Below, piece after piece: positions 56,334 to 64,000 of a stretch of 64,000 bases of DNA (positions are counted from its first letter, which is position 1; each line of letters begins with the position of its first letter). Below the pieces are notes generated by a model. It had not been told where the DNA came from. It saw nothing but the letters and a program-made list of their open reading frames with translations, and did no database searches. A program made the translations under genes and the position numbers. The stretch comes from Haemophilus parainfluenzae (GTDB taxonomy: Bacteria > Pseudomonadota > Gammaproteobacteria > Enterobacterales > Pasteurellaceae): the NCBI RefSeq assembly GCF_900638025.1, contig NZ_LR134481.1:1054001-1118000 (forward strand), given 5' to 3'.

Positions 56334-57488
56334 ATGACTCCAGTCCAAAAATCCCAACACATTTTTACGCAAAAATATAACAAGCAACCTGAACTGACCG
56401 TGTATGCACCAGGTCGTGTGAACATTATCGGCGAACATACCGACTACAATGATGGCTTTGTAATGCCTTGTGCGATCAATTATGGTACAGCCATTGCGGG
56501 CTCAAAACGTGCTGATCATATTTGGAATGTTTATGCAGCAGATCTTGATCTTGAGGATACCTTTTCTCTTGATGAAGATTTCCCTCAAAGTGAGCAAAAA
56601 TGGGCGAATTATGTGCGTGGTGTCGTTAAATTTATCCAAGAACGTTGCCCACAATTTAAACAAGGTGCTGATTTGGTGATTTCCGGAAATGTGCCACATT
56701 CTTCTGGTTTGAGTTCTTCTGCTGCTCTTGAAGTAGCGACGGGTAAGTTCTGCCAACAACTCAGTGATTTACCTTTAACACATACAGAGATTGCTTTAAT
56801 TGGTCAAAAAGCTGAAAACAAATTTGTTGGCGCAAATTGCGGGAACATGGATCAATTAATTTCCGCTTTAGGACAAAAAGATCATCTCTTAATGATTGAT
56901 TGCCGTAGCTTAGAAACACAACCAACGCCTGTGCCGAAAGATGTTGCCGTCATTATTGTGAACTCAAATGTACCCCATGATTTGGTGACAGGTGAATACA
57001 ACACACGCCGTTGGCAATGTGAAAAAGCGGCAGAATTCTTTGGCGTAAAAGCGTTACGTGATGTGTCAGTAGAAGAATTCCAAAAAAGAGAAGCGGAATT
57101 GACCGCACTTGATCCTTTAGTAGCAAAACGAGCACGCCATGTGGTGACTGAAAACCAACGCGTACTTGATGCTGTTGAAACCTTAAAACATAACGATTTA
57201 ACAAAATTAGGCGAGTTAATGGGACAATCTCACGAATCAATGCGCGATGATTTCGAGATTACCGTGCCGCAAATCGATTATCTTGTTGAACTTGCTCAAT
57301 TAGTGATTGGTAAAACTGGTGGTGCGAGAATGACAGGCGGTGGTTTTGGTGGCTGTATTGTTGCCCTTGCTCCTCATGATAAAGTCGAAGCCGTGCGTAA
57401 AATTATTGCCGATAATTACGAAAAACAAACAGGGTTAAAAGAAGATTTCTACGTTTGCACAGCCTCACAAGGAGTGAGTCTATGCTAG
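56334..57488 (+). CDS. galK: Galactokinase
   Basis: GHMP kinase phosphorylating galactose at C1. The 384 residues (E. coli 382) contain the galactokinase signature [16 protein letters not shown], the ATP motif [11 protein letters not shown], and the C-terminal M-T-G-G-G-F-G-G-C. An AAAGGA site lies upstream. The last codons overlap galM by 7 bases (ATGCTAG). Confidence 0.96.
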   Translation: MTPVQKSQHIFTQKYNKQPELTVYAPGRVNIIGEHTDYNDGFVMPCAINYGTAIAGSKRADHIWNVYAADLDLEDTFSLDEDFPQSEQKWANYVRGVVKFIQERCPQFKQGADLVISGNVPHSSGLSSSAALEVATGKFCQQLSDLPLTHTEIALIGQKAENKFVGANCGNMDQLISALGQKDHLLMIDCRSLETQPTPVPKDVAVIIVNSNVPHDLVTGEYNTRRWQCEKAAEFFGVKALRDVSVEEFQKREAELTALDPLVAKRARHVVTENQRVLDAVETLKHNDLTKLGELMGQSHESMRDDFEITVPQIDYLVELAQLVIGKTGGARMTGGGFGGCIVALAPHDKVEAVRKIIADNYEKQTGLKEDFYVCTASQGVSLC

Positions 57489-58507
57489 AAAAAACGGCGT
57501 TCAATGCACCAGATGGACAGCCTTATCAACTTGTTCAACTCACCAATTTACATGGCATGACGGTGCAATTTATGGATTGGGGAGCCACTTGGCTTTCTTG
57601 TAAAGTTCCCGTGAATGGTGAGTTGCGAGAAGTTTTACTTGGCTGCAAAGTGGAAGATTATCCTCATCAAACGGCTTATTTGGGCGCAAGCGTAGGACGC
57701 TATGCGAACCGTGTTGCTAACGCCCAATTTGAATTAGGTGAGCGAACAATCCAGCTGGTCGCGAGTCAAGGCAATCATCAATTACATGGTGGTAAAGAAG
57801 GCTTTGATAAACGCCGTTGGAAAGTGGGAGAGTGCGGTCAGAATTTTGTGCGTTTTTCCCTTGTGTCTCCCGATGGTGATCAAGGTTTTGAAGGCAATGT
57901 ACAAGTTAATGTACTTTACACGCTGACCGATGAAAATAGCGTAAAAATTGAATATGAAGCAGAAAGTGATAAAGATACCGCACTTAACTTAACGAACCAC
58001 GCTTATTTCAATTTAGAAAATGCTGAGCAGGGCAGTGATGTGAGAAATCATATATTACGCCTTAATGCGGATTTTTATCTACCGGTTGATGGCGAAGGCA
58101 TCCCCAATTCACCGCTTAAGCATGTGGTGAATACCAGCTTTGATTTTCGTGTGGCAAAACCAATCGTACAAGATTTCCAACAAGGCGATCAAGTGGTCAC
58201 GAAAGGCTACGATCATTCCTTTATTGTCAATAAAGCATGGCAAAAGCCTTGTGTATTATTGACTTCCCCTAATGAAGATTTAAGCCTTGAAGTGCTTACA
58301 TCCCAAGCCGCATTACAGGTATATACGGGAAACTATCTTGCAGGCACTCCAACTCGTAAAGATGGCACTTATCAAGATTTCAGTGGCATCGCACTTGAAA
58401 CTCAATGCCTTCCCGATACCCCAAATCACCCAGAATGGCAGAATTATGGTGGTATTCAAAAAGCTGGTGAGCGGTATTACCAGTGGACAGAGTTTAGGTT
58501 TAAATAG
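57482..58507 (+). CDS. galM: Aldose 1-epimerase (galactose mutarotase)
   Basis: Interconverts beta- and alpha-D-galactose to feed galactokinase. The ATG at 57482 (M-L-E-K-T-A-F-N), with an AAGGAG site in the end of galK, gives 341 residues (E. coli 346); an in-frame start at 57455 has no support. Catalytic residues are seen in N-H-A-Y-F-N-L (His), Q-L-H-G-G and the late [13 protein letters not shown] (Glu). The operon ends at a long uptake-sequence terminator. Confidence 0.93.
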   Translation: MLEKTAFNAPDGQPYQLVQLTNLHGMTVQFMDWGATWLSCKVPVNGELREVLLGCKVEDYPHQTAYLGASVGRYANRVANAQFELGERTIQLVASQGNHQLHGGKEGFDKRRWKVGECGQNFVRFSLVSPDGDQGFEGNVQVNVLYTLTDENSVKIEYEAESDKDTALNLTNHAYFNLENAEQGSDVRNHILRLNADFYLPVDGEGIPNSPLKHVVNTSFDFRVAKPIVQDFQQGDQVVTKGYDHSFIVNKAWQKPCVLLTSPNEDLSLEVLTSQAALQVYTGNYLAGTPTRKDGTYQDFSGIALETQCLPDTPNHPEWQNYGGIQKAGERYYQWTEFRFK

Positions 58508-58517
58508 GTAATCATTG

Positions 58518-58560
58518 AAAGTGCGGTTAAAAATTATCACGTTTTTAACCGCACTTTATT
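58518..58560. terminator. Terminator of galTKM from paired uptake sequences
   Basis: AAAGTGCGGTTAAAAA and TTTTTAACCGCACTTT form a 16-base perfect stem around TTATCACG (58518-58557), followed by ATTTT. Both arms are exact uptake sequences. Confidence 0.85.
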
Positions 58561-58648
58561 TTCAGCCATTTATCTGAAGTTTTTTGCGCTTTTGGTCAAA
58601 ATATGCTACTTTTCACACCGTCAATCCGACAGTAACACATTTAATTTT

Positions 58649-59545
58649 ATGAACGAAGAACATTCGAGTAATCAAACTGAAACAACTAAAAAATCTTTTT
58701 TCCAATCACTTATTGGCCGCTTTTTCCAAGGTGAGTTGAAAAACCGTGAAGAACTCGTCGAAGTGATTCGCGATTCAGAACAAAACGATTTAATCGATCA
58801 AAACACTCGTGAGATGATTGAAGGGGTAATGGAAATCGCAGAGCTTCGCGTGCGAGATATCATGATTCCTCGCTCGCAAATTGTATTTATTGAATCGAAT
58901 CAAGATCTCGATGCCTGCTTGAATACCATTATTGAATCTGCCCACTCTCGTTTTCCTGTGATTGCAGATACGGATGACCGCGATAATATTGAAGGTATTT
59001 TGCACGCAAAAGATTTGCTTAAGTTTTTACGTGAAGATGCGGAAGAGTTCGAACTTTCCAAGTTGTTACGTCCAGTTGTGATTGTGCCGGAAAGTAAACG
59101 TGTTGATCGTATGTTAAAAGATTTTCGCTCTGAGCGTTTCCATATGGCAATTGTGGTAGATGAGTTTGGTGCGGTATCAGGTTTAGTGACCATCGAAGAT
59201 ATTCTCGAACAAATTGTTGGTGATATTGAAGACGAATTTGATGAGGAAGATGTCGCGGATATTCGTCAGCTTTCTCGCCACACTTATGCCGTGCGTGCAC
59301 TAACGGATATTGATGATTTTAATGCGCAATTTAATACGCATTTTGATGATGAAGAAGTGGATACCATTGGCGGTTTAATCATGCAAGCCTTTGGGTATTT
59401 GCCTAAGCGTGGTGAAGAAATCACCTTAGAAAATATCCAGTTTAAAGTGACTTCTGCTGATAGTCGCCGTTTAATTCAGATACGTGTAACCGTGCCAGAT
59501 GAGCATTTGACGGATATGGCAGGCGTGGAAGAGCAAGCTGAGTAA
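58649..59545 (+). CDS. corC: CorC/YbeX-family CBS-domain protein
   Basis: Cytosolic protein of 298 residues (E. coli CorC 292) tied to magnesium/cobalt efflux. The start at ATG 58649 (M-N-E-E-H-S-S) follows the family; an in-frame GTG/ATG-type start at 58592 would add 19 unrelated residues. Two CBS domains span about residues 70-195 ([28 protein letters not shown]), followed by the CorC_HlyC C-terminal domain. It is upstream of lnt as in E. coli. Confidence 0.92.
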   Translation: MNEEHSSNQTETTKKSFFQSLIGRFFQGELKNREELVEVIRDSEQNDLIDQNTREMIEGVMEIAELRVRDIMIPRSQIVFIESNQDLDACLNTIIESAHSRFPVIADTDDRDNIEGILHAKDLLKFLREDAEEFELSKLLRPVVIVPESKRVDRMLKDFRSERFHMAIVVDEFGAVSGLVTIEDILEQIVGDIEDEFDEEDVADIRQLSRHTYAVRALTDIDDFNAQFNTHFDDEEVDTIGGLIMQAFGYLPKRGEEITLENIQFKVTSADSRRLIQIRVTVPDEHLTDMAGVEEQAE

Positions 59546-59571
59546 GTTACTCAGTTTGACCGTATTCTTAG

Positions 59572-59602
59572 CCCCCTCTTTACTAAAGAGGGGGAATGTT
59601 TT
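59572..59602 (+). terminator. Strong hairpin between corC and lnt
   Basis: CCCCCTCTTT and AAAGAGGGGG pair perfectly around ACT and are followed by AATGTTTTTT. It may act as a partial terminator. The lnt ATG lies 16 bases after the stem. Confidence 0.65.
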
Positions 59603-59609
59603 TTGTAGT

Positions 59610-61151
59610 ATGGATAAAATGAATAAATTAGTCGTTTATCTTATAGCCCTAATTTCTGGCGTAATTGGCGTATTTGCCTTTTCACCGTTTGATTATTGGG
59701 GATTAGCCTATGTATCCTTAGGCGGATTGCTTTTTGTGGCGAAAAATGCCAAAAAATCAACCGCACTTTTGGCCACCTTTTTGTGGTCAATGGGCTTTTT
59801 CTGTTTTGGTGTAAGTTGGTTGAATGTCAGTATTCATCAATTTGGTGGGGCATCCCTTGGCGTGAGCTATCTCTTGGTGGGCTTACTTTCGGCCTATCTT
59901 GCACTTTATCCAATGCTTTTCACTTATTTAGTGCAGCGTTTTCAGGTGCAAAGTGCGGTCATTTTTGCCGCGATTTGGACATTAACTGAATTCTTGCGTG
60001 GTTGGGTGTTTACCGGTTTTCCTTGGTTACAATTTGGTTATACTCAAATCGACAGTCCGTTTTACGGTATCGCGCCGATTTTTGGTGTCACGGGGATGAC
60101 ATTCTTTACCGTTTGGGCAAGTGCGGTCATTTTTAATTTTGTTTTTTCACTATCAAAAAAACAATGGAATTTAGTCGGTGTAAATGCATTGCTATTATTG
60201 GTTGTAGGGGGATTAAGTGCTTATGCAGGTAAGGTGAATTTTGTTCAACCCAAAGAAGGTAAAGGACTAACTATCACGCTTGCACAAGGTAATATTGAGC
60301 AAAATTTAAAATGGGATCCTGAATATCTTTATGCCACCGTAGATATCTATCAAAAACAAATTTTGGCGCATTTAGGCAAGTCTGATTTGATTATTTTGCC
60401 CGAGTCTGCGTTGCCAACTTTGGAAAATACCATTACGCCATTTTTTGAAGCTTTAGATAAAGTCACGAAAGAGAAAAACACGGAAGTGATGATTGGTACT
60501 GTATATCGCGATGAGCAAAGCGGTAAATTATTAAATTCCATTGTGACGGCCGGGAATCCTGATTTCCCTTATGAGCTGACGACAAAAAATCGTTACAGCA
60601 AACATCATCTCGTGCCATTTGGTGAGTACGTGCCGTTAGAAAGTTTGTTACGTCCGCTTAATTCCGTATTTAATTTGCCAATGTCTGCATTCCAAAGTGG
60701 CGATGTAGTACAGCCATCTTTTATGGCAAAACAACATGCTTTCGCACCGGCTATTTGTTATGAAATTATTTTTGGTGAGCAACTTCGTGAAAATCTGAAA
60801 AAAGAAACAGATTATTTGCTGACGATTTCTAATGATGCATGGTTTGGTGATAGTATTGGCCCTTGGCAGCATTTACAAATGGCTAGAATGCGCGCACTCG
60901 AATTAGGCAAACCATTAATTCGTGCAACGAATACGGGTATTTCAGTGTTTATTGATGCAAAAGGCAACATTGAAGCCCAAGCGCCTCAATTTGAGGAAAC
61001 AACGTTGACCCATAAAATGGTGCCAACAGAAGGCAAAACGCCTTATGCAGCATTAGGTAATTTACCTATTTATGTGTTGTCATTGATTTTTGTGTTATTA
61101 CGTGGCTTCACGACGTTATTGAAACGCCGCTTGAACCTTTCACAAAAATAG
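59610..61151 (+). CDS. lnt: Apolipoprotein N-acyltransferase
   Basis: Inner-membrane enzyme adding the third acyl chain to lipoproteins such as Pal. The ATG at 59610 gives 513 residues (E. coli 512). About six to seven N-terminal membrane segments are followed by a periplasmic nitrilase domain with the catalytic triad Glu (I-L-P-E-S-A-L-P), Lys (R-Y-S-K-H-H-L-V-P-F-G-E) and Cys (A-I-C-Y-E-I-I-F). One membrane segment follows at the C-terminus. Three uptake sequences lie in the gene's first third. Confidence 0.94.
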   Translation: MDKMNKLVVYLIALISGVIGVFAFSPFDYWGLAYVSLGGLLFVAKNAKKSTALLATFLWSMGFFCFGVSWLNVSIHQFGGASLGVSYLLVGLLSAYLALYPMLFTYLVQRFQVQSAVIFAAIWTLTEFLRGWVFTGFPWLQFGYTQIDSPFYGIAPIFGVTGMTFFTVWASAVIFNFVFSLSKKQWNLVGVNALLLLVVGGLSAYAGKVNFVQPKEGKGLTITLAQGNIEQNLKWDPEYLYATVDIYQKQILAHLGKSDLIILPESALPTLENTITPFFEALDKVTKEKNTEVMIGTVYRDEQSGKLLNSIVTAGNPDFPYELTTKNRYSKHHLVPFGEYVPLESLLRPLNSVFNLPMSAFQSGDVVQPSFMAKQHAFAPAICYEIIFGEQLRENLKKETDYLLTISNDAWFGDSIGPWQHLQMARMRALELGKPLIRATNTGISVFIDAKGNIEAQAPQFEETTLTHKMVPTEGKTPYAALGNLPIYVLSLIFVLLRGFTTLLKRRLNLSQK

Positions 61152-61223
61152 AGGTCAAAACGACCGCACTTTTTTAACGTGAGAGAAAAATAAATTTCTT
61201 CTTATAAAACCAATGAGATTTTA

Positions 61224-62018
61224 ATGAATAAAAATCTAATCGAAGTCAAAAACCTGACCTTTAAACGAGGTGAGCGTGTGATTTACGATAACCTGAATTT
61301 GAAAGTCCAACAGGGCAAAATTACGGCCATTATGGGGCCATCAGGGATCGGGAAAACCACGCTACTAAAATTAATCGGTGGTCAGTTGCATCCTGAACAA
61401 GGTGAGATTTTGTTTGATGGACAAGATATTTGTCGTCTTTCAAATCGAGAGCTTTATGAAGTGCGTAAACGCATGGGAATGTTATTCCAATCAGGTGCAT
61501 TATTTACGGATATTTCAACGTTTGATAACGTGGCATTTCCGATTCGCGAGCATACGCGTTTGCCAGAAAGTCTAATTCGTCAAATTGTGTTGATGAAATT
61601 AGAAGCGGTGGGCTTACGAGGTGCTGCAGATTTAATGCCTTCAGAGCTTTCTGGTGGGATGGCGCGTCGTGCAGCATTAGCTCGAGCGATAGCACTTGAC
61701 CCAGATTTAATCATGTTTGATGAGCCGTTTACAGGGCAAGATCCAATCAGCATGGGCGTAATCGTGAGCTTAATTAAACGCTTAAATGAAGCGCTGAACT
61801 TAACGTCTATCGTGGTTTCTCATGATGTGAATGAAATATTAAGTATTGCGGATTATGCCTATATTATTGCGGATAAGCATGTGATCGCTGAAGGAACATC
61901 AGAACAACTGCTTGCTAGCCAAGATCCTCAAGTGGTGCAGTTCTTGAAAGGTGAAGCAGATGGTCCGGTAAAATTCCATTATCCGGCAGGTGATTATGTG
62001 GAGGAGTTATTTAAATGA
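61224..62018 (+). CDS. mlaF: Phospholipid transport ABC ATPase MlaF
   Basis: ATPase of the MlaFEDB complex that moves phospholipids between the outer and inner membranes to keep lipid asymmetry. The 264 residues have Walker [10 protein letters not shown], the signature L-S-G-G-M-A-R-R, and Walker [12 protein letters not shown]. The stop overlaps the mlaE start by 4 bases (ATGA). It is first gene of the mla operon, preceded by an uptake sequence at about 61163. Confidence 0.94.
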   Translation: MNKNLIEVKNLTFKRGERVIYDNLNLKVQQGKITAIMGPSGIGKTTLLKLIGGQLHPEQGEILFDGQDICRLSNRELYEVRKRMGMLFQSGALFTDISTFDNVAFPIREHTRLPESLIRQIVLMKLEAVGLRGAADLMPSELSGGMARRAALARAIALDPDLIMFDEPFTGQDPISMGVIVSLIKRLNEALNLTSIVVSHDVNEILSIADYAYIIADKHVIAEGTSEQLLASQDPQVVQFLKGEADGPVKFHYPAGDYVEELFK

Positions 62019-62800
62019 TCGTTGATATGATTTCTTCACTTGGACGAAGCGTAATCAAATTTTTCCGCGCGTTAGGCCGTTCAGGCTTTATGTTGTTCGG
62101 TGCGTTAGTGGGTAAACCACAAATTCGTCAACATTTTCCCGTGTTAGTCAAGCAATTACATGTATTAGGCGTACAGTCGTTATTAATTATCCTGCTTTCA
62201 GGTTTATTTATTGGAATGGTGCTAGGTTTACAGGGCTATGTAGTCTTAGTTGATTTTTCAGCAGAAACCAGCCTTGGACAACTTGTGGCACTGTCTTTAT
62301 TACGTGAATTAGGCCCCGTAGTAACCGCACTTCTGTTCGCTGGTCGTGCAGGTTCTGCGTTAACGGCTGAAATTGGCTTGATGAAAGCTACGGAACAACT
62401 TTCCAGTCTTGAAATGATGGCGGTTGATCCGCTACGTCGAGTGATAGCGCCACGCTTTTGGGCGGGGGTAATTGCGATGCCAATTCTTGCGATTCTTTTT
62501 ACTGCGATTGGTATTTGGGGTGGCTCGCTTGTGGGAGTTGATTGGAAAGGTGTGGATGCTGGTAGTTTCTGGTCAGTGATGCAAAACTCAGTGAGCTGGA
62601 GCTATGACATTCTAAACGGATTTATAAAAAGCGTATTTTTCGCCATTGCGGTGGTGTGGATTGCGTTATTCAATGGTTATGATTGTATGCCAACATCTGA
62701 AGGTATCAGTCAAGCCACAACTAGAACAGTTGTCCACGCATCACTAGTGGTACTTGGGCTGGATTTCATCTTAACTGCTATTATGTTTGGGGCAGGCTAA
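62015..62800 (+). CDS. mlaE: Phospholipid transport permease MlaE
   Basis: Inner-membrane permease of the Mla system, 261 residues (E. coli 260). MlaE-family motifs are [30 protein letters not shown] and M-A-V-D-P. The start overlaps mlaF. An uptake sequence encodes V-T-A-L in the conserved loop. mlaD begins 12 bases downstream. Confidence 0.94.
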   Translation: MIVDMISSLGRSVIKFFRALGRSGFMLFGALVGKPQIRQHFPVLVKQLHVLGVQSLLIILLSGLFIGMVLGLQGYVVLVDFSAETSLGQLVALSLLRELGPVVTALLFAGRAGSALTAEIGLMKATEQLSSLEMMAVDPLRRVIAPRFWAGVIAMPILAILFTAIGIWGGSLVGVDWKGVDAGSFWSVMQNSVSWSYDILNGFIKSVFFAIAVVWIALFNGYDCMPTSEGISQATTRTVVHASLVVLGLDFILTAIMFGAG

Positions 62801-62812
62801 AAGGGTATTTTT

Positions 62813-63319
62813 ATGAGACAAACAATTAAATATGAATTTTGGGTAGGCTTATTTTTACTACTTGGTATCGCTGCGTTAGTGTTTCTTGGCTTACGCGTAG
62901 CAAATGTTCAAGGTTTTGGAGAAACAAAATCTTATACCGTCATTGCAACTTTTGACAATATTGGTGGACTAAAAGTCCGTGCACCACTTAAACTTGGTGG
63001 GGTAGTCATTGGTCGCGTGTCTGATATTACGTTAGACGAAAAATCGTACTTGCCAAAAGTCAGTATTGCGATTAATGAAGAATATCAAGAAATTCCAGAA
63101 AACAGTTCGTTATCGATCAAAACATCAGGATTATTAGGCGAGCAATATATCGCTTTAAGCATGGGGTTTGATGATGGTGAAACCGCAATGCTAAAAAACG
63201 GTAGCCAAATTCAAGACACTAAATCCGCAATGGTATTGGAAGATTTAATCGGTCAGTTCCTTTACGGTGATAAAAAAGTAGATGGTAATGCTGACAAAGC
63301 AGAATCAGATGTAAAATAA
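62813..63319 (+). CDS. mlaD: Phospholipid transport MCE-domain protein MlaD
   Basis: A single N-terminal membrane anchor (residues about 8-28) plus one MCE domain that forms a hexameric lipid channel. The 168 residues are a little shorter than E. coli MlaD (183). Conserved parts are F-D-N-I-G-G-L-K-V-R-A-P-L-K-L-G-G-V-V-I-G and S-L-S-I-K-T-S-G-L-L-G-E-Q-Y-I-A-L. Confidence 0.93.
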   Translation: MRQTIKYEFWVGLFLLLGIAALVFLGLRVANVQGFGETKSYTVIATFDNIGGLKVRAPLKLGGVVIGRVSDITLDEKSYLPKVSIAINEEYQEIPENSSLSIKTSGLLGEQYIALSMGFDDGETAMLKNGSQIQDTKSAMVLEDLIGQFLYGDKKVDGNADKAESDVK

Positions 63320-63340
63320 TAATCTTTATTTAGGAGATTT

Positions 63341-63988
63341 ATGATGAAATTTATTCAGTTAAAAAAATGGTTTAGCCTAATGGCATTTGCAGTGGCTACG
63401 CTTTTTGTGACTCAAACTGTACGTGCAGAAACCAGTCCTTATGTGCTGATGCAGCAAGCATCAGATAAGTTATTTTCTGATATCAAAAATAATCAGGCGA
63501 AAATTAAAAAGGATCCAAATTATTTACGTACTATCGTGCGTAATGATTTATTACCTTACGTGCAAGTAAACTATGCAGGTTCTTTGGTATTAGGTTCACA
63601 TTTTAAATCAACCACACCAGAACAACGTGAAAAATTCTTTAAAGCCTTCAGCGATTTTATTGAACAAGCTTATGCACAAGTTTTAACTGCTTATACTGAT
63701 CAAAATATTCAAATTGAACCAGCTAAAGAGGTGGGGAATAAGAATTTAGTTAGTATTCGTGTCAATATCGTTCAAAATGGTGGACAAGCGCCAATCAAAT
63801 TAGATTTTAAATGGCGTAAAAACAGTAAAACATCTCAATGGCAAGCTTATGACATGGTCGCTGAAGGTGTAAGCATGGTAGTGACTAAACAAAATGAATG
63901 GAGCGGTATCTTACGCCAACAAGGTATTGAAGCATTAACAGCTCAAATTCAAAAATCGGCCGCAACACCAGTGACATTGAGCAAATAA
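63341..63988 (+). CDS. mlaC: Periplasmic phospholipid-binding protein MlaC
   Basis: Soluble shuttle between MlaA at the outer membrane and MlaD. The 215 residues include a Sec signal peptide (cleavage after V-R-A at about residue 29) and the MlaC fold with N-D-L-L-P-Y-V-Q-V-N-Y-A-G-S-L-V-L-G. Two adjacent ATGs are possible (63341 and 63344); AGGAG precedes. The gene is complete and mlaB probably follows at once. Confidence 0.93.
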   Translation: MMKFIQLKKWFSLMAFAVATLFVTQTVRAETSPYVLMQQASDKLFSDIKNNQAKIKKDPNYLRTIVRNDLLPYVQVNYAGSLVLGSHFKSTTPEQREKFFKAFSDFIEQAYAQVLTAYTDQNIQIEPAKEVGNKNLVSIRVNIVQNGGQAPIKLDFKWRKNSKTSQWQAYDMVAEGVSMVVTKQNEWSGILRQQGIEALTAQIQKSAATPVTLSK

Positions 63989-63992
63989 GCGA

Positions 63993-64000
63993 ATGACTGC
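63993..64000 (+). CDS. mlaB: Probable start of mlaB (cut by the window edge)
   Basis: An ATG 4 bases after the mlaC stop opens a frame (M-T-A) cut by the window end. In the conserved mlaFEDCB order the STAS-domain protein MlaB comes next. The identification rests on position alone. Confidence 0.35.

Overview
This 64 kb window is chromosomal DNA from a Pasteurellaceae bacterium, most likely a Haemophilus close to but not identical with H. influenzae (H. parainfluenzae or a relative is my inference). The main evidence is the Haemophilus-type DNA uptake signal sequence AAGTGCGGT/ACCGCACTT. I counted 48 exact copies by eye, where about 0.5 is expected by chance. Many sit as inverted pairs that form terminators. 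The AT-rich codon use and protein sequences very like those of H. influenzae agree. Almost all genes are core housekeeping genes. There is no prophage, CRISPR array or defence island.

Layout. 1-8.5 kb: the end of a FadL-type porin, DNA repair (ogt, mutH), tilS, pdxY, accA, zinc uptake (znuCB), and the murein endopeptidase mepM with an apparent N-terminal frameshift. 8.6-12.2 kb: a four-gene iron-chelate ABC importer behind a Fur-like box. 12.3-19.2 kb: short-form tyrR, the rluC-hfq-hflX group, and rne with a long structured leader. 19.3-25.8 kb: tRNA-Ser(UGA), priC, a transporter behind a histidine attenuator, rnt, gloA, cmoA and aspS. 25.8-31.9 kb: a small membrane protein with a doubtful start, a divergent Nramp-family transporter, nudB, yebC, a lipoprotein and ruvCAB. 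32-40.6 kb: the cytochrome bd operon (cydABX-ybgE), then ybgC-tolQRAB-pal. 40.8-48.2 kb: two tRNA-Lys genes with different anticodons, then trmJ-iscRSUA-hscB-(DUF2625)-hscA-fdx-iscX with an IscR-like box ahead of trmJ. 48.2-50.2 kb: an orphan methyltransferase and a complete IS3-family element. 50.2-58.5 kb: a galactose regulon (mglBAC, galS, galTKM) with recognisable CRP and GalR/GalS operators. 58.6-64 kb: corC-lnt and mlaFEDC, running into mlaB.

The most interesting signal is upstream of the 450-residue transporter at 20133-21485. There a 14-residue leader peptide with a run of His codons precedes mutually exclusive hairpins and an intrinsic terminator, which together form a classical histidine attenuator. 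This predicts that a protein usually labelled a Na+/H+ antiporter imports histidine or a related compound. A second, well-initiated 18-codon ORF sits between the terminator and the transporter. Other points worth checking are the T-tract frameshift in mepM, the Nramp-like protein lacking the DPGN motif, the trmJ-first isc operon with an embedded DUF2625 gene, and the disturbed start of the gene after aspS. All functional calls come from reading the sequence and family knowledge; no database search was run.
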